DNA of 6,061 nucleotides from an uncultured Eubacteriales bacterium. GTDB lineage: Bacteria > Bacillota > Clostridia > Oscillospirales > Oscillospiraceae. Below the pieces are notes generated by a model, which was not told the origin of the DNA, did no database searches, and was given only the letters and a program-made list of their open reading frames with translations. Every line of letters starts with the position of its first letter. Position 1 is the stretch's first letter. The position numbers and the translations under genes were made by a program. Positions 1-5,009 of the stretch are shown here, piece after piece. The DNA lies in NCBI GenBank assembly GCA_900554625.1, contig USHP01000126.1:1-6061 (forward strand), in the 5' to 3' direction.

Positions 1-40
1 CTCTATTCGTCGGCAGCGTCAGATGTGTATAAAGAGACAG
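1..40 (+). other. Nextera transposase adapter left at the contig end (technical sequence)
   Basis: Bases 7-20 are the Illumina Nextera read-1 overhang TCGTCGGCAGCGTC. Bases 21-40 are the Tn5 mosaic-end sequence AGATGTGTATAAGAGACAG with one extra A (AAA instead of AA at 31-33). The six bases before it, CTCTAT, match the last six bases of the Nextera i5 index known as N502/S502 (CTCTCTAT). This is library DNA, not genome. Native sequence begins at about base 41, so the co-polymerase gene is cut off here by the end of the contig and not by biology. Confidence 0.96.
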
Positions 41-490
41 GGGCAGAATCTGGGCAATGGCATTGGCCAAAACCTCCGCCTCCTTCGGGTCCGGCTGGTG
101 ACCGTAATGGAGAACACTTCCGTGGAGTTCACCGACTGGGCGGAGATCATCTTCTTCAGCTGTTCATAGCTGTAGTTGACCTTGGTCTGGGCAATGACTT
201 CCGACAGGGTGGCCCGGGTGTTCAGAATCACAATATAGGTATCCACCAAAGTCTGGGGCGCTGAGCTCCGCCTGACTGATGCTGACCTTTGTGCTTCCCA
301 CAGAGATATTGTTGCTGTTTACATACATCAGTGCTTCGGCTTTATACAGCGGCGTTACAAAAAATGCCGTATATCCCAAAGCAGCCGCCGCTGCCAGCAC
401 GCCTGCAATTACAATCCCCACCGCCTTTTTCCACAAGGCCTGTGCCATTCGCAGCAGGTCAATTTCCAATTCACCAGTTTCGTTGTTCAT
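41..490 (-). pseudogene. Wzz/YveK-type polysaccharide co-polymerase, N-terminal part, two frameshifts, 3' truncated by contig end
   Basis: This is a membrane protein that controls chain length or export of a surface polysaccharide, usually working with a tyrosine kinase of the CapB/YwqD type. The ATG at 490 follows an AAAGGA ribosome site. Residues 1-22 are a short cytoplasmic start (MNNETGELEIDLL), and about 23-46 form a membrane segment rich in A, V and G. The extracellular domain then opens with the typical PLYKAEALMYV stretch and later contains VDTYIVILNTRATLSEVI and TSPDPKEAEVLANAIAQILP. These pieces lie in three frames. Shifts fall at the GGGG run 255-258 and at GG 93-94, and each is repaired by adding one G on the plus strand. 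About 150 residues are present of the usual 230-250; the rest is lost at the adapter. The gene may be intact in the organism, because both lesions are homopolymer indels near a contig end. Family assignment is confident; its status as a true pseudogene is not. Confidence 0.82.
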
Positions 491-1759
491 GTTTCCACAG
501 TCCTTTGCAATCGTCATACAGGGGAAGGGCCTTGGAAGATGCCCCGGCGTTGTTCCAGAACTGAGGCACCTCATCCAAGCTCCAGTCCCGCAGATAGTTG
601 CCGATGCCCTTTTTGATGGTCCCATCGGGCAGCCGGCGGGCGCCGATGATTCTGGGGTCAAAGTCCAGTTTGAACATCATGCCATCCGCCACCCGGTTGT
701 ACTGGCGCAGTTCCTGCTTGCGCTGCTCCGCATCCAGCACCATGCTGCGCAGCTTGTACATGGTAAAAAGCTTTCCGTTTCTGCCAATGCGCTGCTGCTT
801 GAAAATAATCGGCCCCGGGGACTGTATGAAAATCACTGGCCCCACAATCACCAGAACCACCCCTGCCAGTACACAGCCCGCCAGGCCGCCCAGGATATCC
901 ATGGTCCGTTTGAAAAACGCCTGCTGGAAGGTAACGCTTCTGACCACGCCGGTCAGCACCGTGAACCCTCCCACATGCTCCACCATTTCCTGAAATTCCG
1001 CCGCATCCTGGCGAAAATCCACCACCCGCTGAACCGCCACACCGGATGCCGCAATCCTGTCCAGGGATTTTTGCATAGACTGCACTTTGCTGCAGGATTC
1101 CTTCAGGTCCTGCACCACCAGCAGTTCATCCACCCAGTTCCGGCAGATATACGCCTCCAGGCTCTCCCGGGATGCCACCACTGGGACCCCGCCCAATTGA
1201 GATGGGAGATTTTCTGTTTTCTCGTCCAGCAGCACCAGCCCGGCAATGGTGGACAGGCCATGCTGGTTTTTCCGCAGATTTTTCAGCACAGCCTCTATCC
1301 ATTTGCTGTCAGCCGCCACCAGCATGGCATTTTGTAGCCGCAGGTTCCCCCGGTTCCGAATGATTCTCTTCCACGAAATGCGAATCAGATAATTCATCAG
1401 AAAGTACAGTCCCCCGGTGAGGATGCAGACCATCCGGGAATAGACGATCCCCGCCTGTACCGCAAACAGATAAAAGGAGGAAAACAATGTCACCACCCCG
1501 GCACTTTTGGCGCACTGTACCAATTCCTTCCACAAGCCCCGCCGCAGAATATCCCGCAGTGATTCCGTGAAAAACAATACCAGCAAATCCGCGCAGATCA
1601 GCGTCAGGTTTACCCCCCCCAGTACTCCCAGGGAAGGCCGGGACTATCCCATCCGTGGCGTATTTTGCATGCCAGCAAAAAGCTCATCTGCAATTCAAAC
1701 AAATCCAGCAGCATAAAATCCAGATGCTTCAGCCAGCCCGTTGTCCGTTGTCTGTACAT
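471..1759 (-). pseudogene. Polyprenyl-phosphate sugar-1-phosphate transferase (exopolysaccharide initiation), frameshifted and C-terminally truncated
   Basis: Enzymes of this family (bacterial sugar transferase, WcaJ/EpsL-like) move a sugar phosphate from a nucleotide sugar to undecaprenyl phosphate at the membrane, starting each polysaccharide repeat unit. The start is placed at the ATG at 1759, giving MYRQRTTGWLKHLDFMLLDL, a very typical family N-terminus with several membrane segments. The frame breaks at the run of eight G (1613-1620 on the plus strand); six or nine would restore it, after which reading continues from about 1612. A Rossmann-like middle domain (NAMLVAADSKWIEAVLKNL) is followed by a membrane helix and the catalytic domain with SPGPIIFKQQRIG, LFTMYKLRSM and SLDEVPQFWN. 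Straight after QFWN the expected segment with SLVGTRP and PGITGLWQ is absent. It is replaced by about 26 unrelated residues that run into the co-polymerase start, overlapping it by 20 bases. Roughly 65-80 residues are missing compared with the usual length of about 470. As written the product should be inactive. Confidence 0.85.
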
Positions 1760-1850
1760 ATCCGCAAACACCCCGCCTGTTTCTTCTTTCTATTCTGTTC
1801 CAACCCGGGCAGTACATACCTTCCAGTGGGAAATTTCTTGCCGATTTCAG

Positions 1851-1886
1851 AAAAAATCCCCAAAACCGGGCTGCCCGGCTTTGGGG
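1851..1886 (-). terminator. Rho-independent terminator after the M15 peptidase gene
   Basis: On the minus strand CCCCAAAGCCGGG and CCCGGTTTTGGGG form a 13-bp stem with one G-U pair and a three-base loop (1858-1886), followed at once by ATTTTTT (1851-1857). It starts 11 bases past the peptidase stop codon. It separates that gene from the polysaccharide genes, which therefore need their own promoter in the roughly 90 bases between 1760 and 1850. I could not identify a convincing one there. Confidence 0.9.
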
Positions 1887-1897
1887 AAAAAGTATGC

Positions 1898-2473
1898 TTA
1901 GCGCAATTCTATATGGACATAATTTTCGTCAATGGCATAGGCGTAGGAAATCTGGCTCAGCTGCCGAACGTAGGCCAAAACGGTTTGCGCTTTCACACCA
2001 GCCGGGGAAAAATCCATGGCCTTGCCGCTTAAGTGTTTGCTGTTGATCACGCCGCCAACGTCGGCATTGTGCCTGGGGCAGCGTACCCCGCTGGATACGG
2101 TAACGGGGACGCCGAAATGTTCCCGGATCTGCTCCCCCGCCAGCACCAGCGCTTCCTTGGGCTCTGCGGGAAATCCCCGGCAGTAGCGTCCGCCGCACTG
2201 GCAGCGAAATTCCTCCCGCCGGAAATAGCGGACCCGATTCCAAAAGCTACTGTCCCCGCTATCTTCTCCCGGCTGCTGGGGCATTCCCTCCCAGACTGCT
2301 TTGCGCAGCGCCTGCTGGGTTTTCTCCCCGGCAATGCCATCCACATCCAGACCGCCAAAGGCCTTCTGGAAGGCCCGAATGGCCGCCGCTGTCTGGGCGC
2401 CGGCAATGCCGTCCGCCTGGCCGGTGTAATATCCCAGAAACCCCAGCAAATGCTGGATTTGCTTCACCGTCAC
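1898..2473 (-). CDS. Peptidoglycan-binding domain plus M15-type (D-Ala-D-Ala carboxypeptidase-like) peptidase
   Basis: The protein has 191 residues when started at the GTG at 2473, which is preceded by a purine-rich AAGGGGGGAAGG. Residues 3-58 are a peptidoglycan-binding type 1 domain (MTVKQIQHLLGFLGYYTGQ, then a second DGIAGEKTQQAL repeat-like unit). After a short linker, residues 84-191 resemble the small zinc peptidases of family M15. They have a cysteine cluster CQCGGRYC (91-98), VSSGVRCPRHN, the metal motif SKHLSGKAMD (His147, Asp154) and the final ENYVHIEL (His187). It probably cuts peptide cross-links or stems in the cell wall. There is no signal peptide and no membrane segment, as in phage endolysins and in cytoplasmic mother-cell lysins. 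It lies 164 bases after the sigK stop and ends at its own terminator. The start is not settled: an ATG at 2523 has a far better ribosome site but lies in another frame. Family confidence is high; physiological role is inferred. Confidence 0.88.
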   Translation of the reverse strand: MTVKQIQHLLGFLGYYTGQADGIAGAQTAAAIRAFQKAFGGLDVDGIAGEKTQQALRKAVWEGMPQQPGEDSGDSSFWNRVRYFRREEFRCQCGGRYCRGFPAEPKEALVLAGEQIREHFGVPVTVSSGVRCPRHNADVGGVINSKHLSGKAMDFSPAGVKAQTVLAYVRQLSQISYAYAIDENYVHIELR

Positions 2474-2530
2474 CAGCCTTCCCCCCTTATGGTTTGTGCT
2501 TTTGCCGAAATTGTTTGCTTCATCCCAATT

Positions 2531-2537
2531 CTCCTTT
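2531..2537 (-). promoter_or_regulatory. Strong ribosome binding site before the ATG at 2523
   Basis: AAAGGAG lies seven bases upstream of an ATG at 2521-2523 on the minus strand. That ATG opens a 17-codon frame (MKQTISAKAQTIRGEGW) that stops just at the M15 peptidase start region. Adding one base in the run of six C at 2481-2486 would join it in frame to the peptidase. It is either the real peptidase start hidden by an indel, or a short upstream peptide translated in coupling with the GTG start. Confidence 0.55.
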
Positions 2538-2637
2538 CCAGTTTGGTACTTTCCCCGAAGAAAATACCTTCACGAAAGGTGATAAAACCGCGCCTTGTTG
2601 CACACAGCCGTGCAGTTTTCCGTTGCTTTTCCCAAGC

Positions 2638-3129
2638 TCACCGCTCCATCTCCGCCCGGAGCTTTTCCAGTGCCCGCTTCTCAATCCGGGATACATAACT
2701 TCTGCTGATGCCGGTGATGTCCGCCACCTCCCGCTGGCGTTTGGCGCTCTGCCCATTCAGGCCATAGCGCAGCACAATCACCTGCCGCTCCTGCTCCGAC
2801 AGGCACCGGTTCATGGCTTTGCGCAGCTGCAGCACCATCTCCTGGGAGCACACCTGCTCCAGCAGGTCACAGTCCTCACTGACAACGTCCATCAGCTGCA
2901 GCGGCGCCCCATCGGTGCCGGTTTCAATGTAGTCAGACAAGGAAACATCCTGCGCTGACTTCCTCTGGGACCGAAAGTGCATCAGGATTTCATTTTCCAC
3001 ACACCGGGCGGCATAGGTAGCCAGGCGTGCCCCTTTGGAAGCGTCAAAAGTCGTAATCCCTTTGATGAGTCCAATGGTGCCTATGGAAATCAGGTCCTCC
3101 TGGTCGGCGGTTTGGGCGTAATATTTCTT
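2638..3129 (-). CDS. sigK: RNA polymerase sporulation sigma factor SigK, 3' half (SpoIIIC-like), separated from its 5' half
   Basis: Sigma-K directs late mother-cell transcription during sporulation. Reading starts in mid-protein at KKYYAQTADQEDLIS and continues with IGTIGLIKGITTFD, LATYAARCVENEILMHFRS and the region 4 helix-turn-helix GISRSYVSRIEKRALEKLR. This is a block of 163 residues covering conserved regions 2 (from mid 2.1/2.2) to 4.2. ISRSYVSRIEKRAL favours SigK over SigE, which usually has ISQSYISRLEK. Full SigK is about 225-240 residues, so roughly the first 65-70 are missing. Upstream of 3129 the frame stays open but the similarity stops, and I find no good start codon with a ribosome site; the first in-frame alternative start, GTG at 3000, cuts into region 2. 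Its start overlaps the recombinase gene by 40 bases in another frame. A functional sigma factor would need excision of the upstream DNA. 'CDS' here means an interrupted gene segment. Confidence 0.9.
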   Translation of the reverse strand, partial: KKYYAQTADQEDLISIGTIGLIKGITTFDASKGARLATYAARCVENEILMHFRSQRKSAQDVSLSDYIETGTDGAPLQLMDVVSEDCDLLEQVCSQEMVLQLRKAMNRCLSEQERQVIVLRYGLNGQSAKRQREVADITGISRSYVSRIEKRALEKLRAEMER

Positions 3130-4754
3130 AAACGGGTAATGCGCAGGGAGGATTTTTCCCGGATATACACCGCCTCGTATTGCTGCCCCAGCTTCAGGAA
3201 AAGACCTAAATGGATTTCCTGGCGGGTACTGTCCGCTTTCACCACCGCCTTTTCCAGGATGCTGGCAGCCAGGTTGGAGTTGATGGTTTCGCAGAAGGAC
3301 AGTTCCTTCTCCAGAAAGCGGCGGATGCGCTCCATATCCAGCGCATTGCCCTGCGCAGCCTCTTCCGCCTTTTGGGCTTCCAGCTGCCGCTGCAAAATTT
3401 CAAGCTGGGCATTACAGCTGTCGTTTCGGGTTTTGAACTCCTCCACCGACAGAGCGCCTGCAATGCTCAGCTCCAGAAGTTTGTCTTTTTTGGCATGAAT
3501 GGCGGCCATTTCCCCTTCTAACCGTTTCCGGGTCTGACCATCGTCTGCCTTCCGGGGAACGGCTTGCAGCACGCCAATCACAGTATCCACGATTCTTTCT
3601 TTGTCCTGCATCCGCTGGGTGAAAATCCGGGCCAGAATGGCATCCAGATCTGCGCTTGCCACTTGCGCAGACGCACAGGCCGCCCGCCCTCCGCTGCGAT
3701 AGACCTTGCACTGCCAGACTTCTTTGCTTCCCTTGCTGCTTCTCAGGCTCTGGCGGTGGTAAACCGCATTGTGGCGTTCACAGAAGATTTTTCCGCTGTA
3801 GCTGTAGTGGTTGTGAAATACTGCGCCGCTGGCGTGCTCCATCATTTGCCCGCTTCTGCGCTTGTACAGGGCATTGGCCCGGTTCCACAATTCCTCCGAT
3901 ACAATGGCCGGAATCCGAGGGTCCGGATACATCACCCATTCGCTTTCCTCCAGATGGGCTTTTTTCTTGGTTCGGTAATCCAGGCTGGTGGATTTGTTGC
4001 CGCAGTACCAGCCCTTGTACTTGGGGTTGGTCAGGATGTGCCGGATGGTCAGGGTGTTGAAGGCGTTCCCCTCCCGGCTGGTGTAGCCGAGTTCCAGAAG
4101 CCGCTGGGAGATGCGGCGGGTACCCAGTCCTTTCTCGGCGTAGAGGTGAAAAATCAGCCGCACCAGCCGGGCTTCCTCCTCCTTCACCGTAAGGACGCAG
4201 TCTTTTTTGTCATAGCCGTAGAGTTTGTCGTTTCCCAGGACATGGCCGTTTTTGATGGCCTGACGGAAACCGAATTTCAGCCGCTGGGACAGCTTGCGAA
4301 TTTCATCCTGGGCAACCCCCGCCATGACCACCAGGCGAAACTCGCTGTCGGAATCGAAGGTGTTGATGTTGTCGTTCTGGAACAACACCCCCACGTTGTG
4401 ATCCAGCAGCTGCTGGGTGTAGAGGATGCTGTCCAAGGTTGAACGGGAAAACCGGGAAATCTCCTTGGTGATGATAAAGTCAAACAGCCCCGCCTGGGCA
4501 TCGCAAATCATCCGATTGAAATCCTCCCGCTTTCTGGTGGTCCCTCCGGAGATGCCCTCGTCAATGTACCCCGGCACAAAAGTCCAGTTATCTCTGCTCT
4601 GAATCCATTCGGTGTAGTACTGCACCTGGTTTTCCAGGGAATTCAGTTGGGCATCCATGTCTGTAGACACCCGAGCATAGAAGGTTACCCGCAGGGGCAG
4701 GTCGTAGATGGACCTGCCCATCCGCAGCTGCTCCCGGATTTTACGCACCTCCAT
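3090..4754 (-). CDS. spoIVCA: Large serine site-specific recombinase, SpoIVCA-like (sigK element excisionase)
   Basis: This 554-residue enzyme cuts and rejoins DNA at attachment sites through a serine-DNA intermediate. The ATG at 4754 is chosen because AAGGAGG (4764-4770) sits nine bases upstream and the family motif starts soon after; the open frame runs further, to 4850, without support. The resolvase domain at about 22-165 has YARVSTD with nucleophile Ser30 and the ISRFSR arginines 101 and 104. The recombinase domain spans about 175-300. A zinc-ribbon-like part follows with Cys325, His328, Cys349 and Cys360 (first pair C-x2-H, not C-x2-C). A charged coiled coil lies at about 405-470, then a C-terminal segment. 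All catalytic features are present, so it should be active. The last 12-13 residues are encoded by DNA that in the other frame is sigK. Because it abuts the sigK 3' half, SpoIVCA-type excision is the natural role. A general phage-type integrase that happens to sit in sigK is the alternative. Confidence 0.92.
   Translation of the reverse strand: MEVRKIREQLRMGRSIYDLPLRVTFYARVSTDMDAQLNSLENQVQYYTEWIQSRDNWTFVPGYIDEGISGGTTRKREDFNRMICDAQAGLFDFIITKEISRFSRSTLDSILYTQQLLDHNVGVLFQNDNINTFDSDSEFRLVVMAGVAQDEIRKLSQRLKFGFRQAIKNGHVLGNDKLYGYDKKDCVLTVKEEEARLVRLIFHLYAEKGLGTRRISQRLLELGYTSREGNAFNTLTIRHILTNPKYKGWYCGNKSTSLDYRTKKKAHLEESEWVMYPDPRIPAIVSEELWNRANALYKRRSGQMMEHASGAVFHNHYSYSGKIFCERHNAVYHRQSLRSSKGSKEVWQCKVYRSGGRAACASAQVASADLDAILARIFTQRMQDKERIVDTVIGVLQAVPRKADDGQTRKRLEGEMAAIHAKKDKLLELSIAGALSVEEFKTRNDSCNAQLEILQRQLEAQKAEEAAQGNALDMERIRRFLEKELSFCETINSNLAASILEKAVVKADSTRQEIHLGLFLKLGQQYEAVYIREKSSLRITRLRNITPKPPTRRT
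3115..3136 (-). other. Putative attachment junction between skin-like element and sigK
   Basis: On the minus strand the sequence around TTTAAGAAATATTAC marks where SigK similarity begins (AAG AAA TAT TAC encodes KKYY). To the other side the DNA encodes only the recombinase. The crossover core should lie within or beside these bases and should be repeated at the other end of the element, next to the sigK 5' half. The exact core cannot be fixed from one end alone. Confidence 0.55.
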
Positions 4755-4905
4755 GGGTTGTTTCCTCCTTCCGGCAATCCTTGAAAAAGGGCGGAAACTG
4801 CTTTCCGGAATTGACCAATTCCACTGCCCGCTGATGCAGGGCTTTGTCAATCAGGTTTTGCGCCAGCAATCCATCCAACAAGATCTTCAGTACTCTTTGC
4901 TCCAT
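4741..4905 (-). CDS. Small protein of unknown function overlapping the recombinase start
   Basis: The frame encodes about 54 residues from the ATG at 4905 (MEQRVLKILLDGLLAQNLID...), or 60 from the GTG at 4923. A TTG at 4914 is also possible and has the best-spaced GAGGTGAGG ribosome site. The protein looks mostly helical and resembles the short SHOCT-like helical proteins often found beside serine recombinases, but I do not recognise a specific family. It ends 14 bases inside the recombinase gene, and the recombinase ribosome site lies within its last codons, so translation is probably coupled. It may act with the recombinase, for example as a directionality factor; that is inference from position only. 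Confidence 0.6.
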   Translation of the reverse strand: MEQRVLKILLDGLLAQNLIDKALHQRAVELVNSGKQFPPFFKDCRKEETTHGGA

Positions 4906-4931
4906 CTCAGCCAATGGCCTCACCTCGGTTT

Positions 4932-4961
4932 ATGCTATGAGCGCGCACCTGCCTTCCATGC
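4932..4961 (-). promoter_or_regulatory. Possible sigma-E-like promoter for the small ORF and recombinase
   Basis: On the minus strand GCATGGA (4955-4961), 15 bases, then CATAGCAT (4932-4939) resembles the mother-cell sigma-E pattern (about GNATANT, 14-15 bases, CATACAAT). The -10 matches six of eight positions and the -35 is weaker. A new promoter is needed here because a strong terminator lies immediately upstream, and SpoIVCA is under sigma-E control in Bacillus subtilis. The match alone is modest evidence. Confidence 0.28.
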
Positions 4962-4966
4962 CCCAG

Positions 4967-4996
4967 AAAAAAATGACCACGGCCGAAGCCATGGTC
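4967..4996 (-). terminator. Rho-independent terminator after the ABC exporter gene
   Basis: Minus-strand GACCATGGC, loop TTCG, then GCCGTGGTC forms a nine-base-pair stem with one U-G pair and the very stable C(UUCG)G tetraloop (4975-4996). It is followed by ATTTTTTT (4967-4974). It begins 13 bases after the exporter stop codon and insulates the recombinase unit from exporter transcription. Confidence 0.93.
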
Positions 4997-5009
4997 AAAT
5001 CCAGAATTT

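Noticed and set aside
279..1337. Long plus-strand open frame of 352 codons
   Set aside because: It lies opposite the sugar transferase and co-polymerase genes; its product is rich in H, P and Q with no family features. It is a shadow of GC-rich coding DNA.
1760..1850. Promoter for the polysaccharide genes
   Set aside because: A promoter is expected after the terminator, but I see no pair of -35 and -10 boxes with reasonable spacing.
2561..2580. Hairpin ACCTT-loop-AAGGT after sigK as a terminator
   Set aside because: The stem has only five pairs and is followed by just four T before a C; too weak to call.
2638..3000. Independent small sigma factor starting at GTG 3000
   Set aside because: The SigK similarity continues upstream without a break to 3129, and this start would remove conserved region 2 sequence.
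3564..4442. Plus-strand open frame of 292 codons opposite the recombinase
   Set aside because: Antisense shadow of a clearly functional recombinase gene; no ribosome site or recognisable motif.
4755..4850. Longer recombinase start at 4850
   Set aside because: The extra 32 residues do not resemble the family and overlap the small ORF, while the ATG at 4754 has a perfect AAGGAGG ribosome site.
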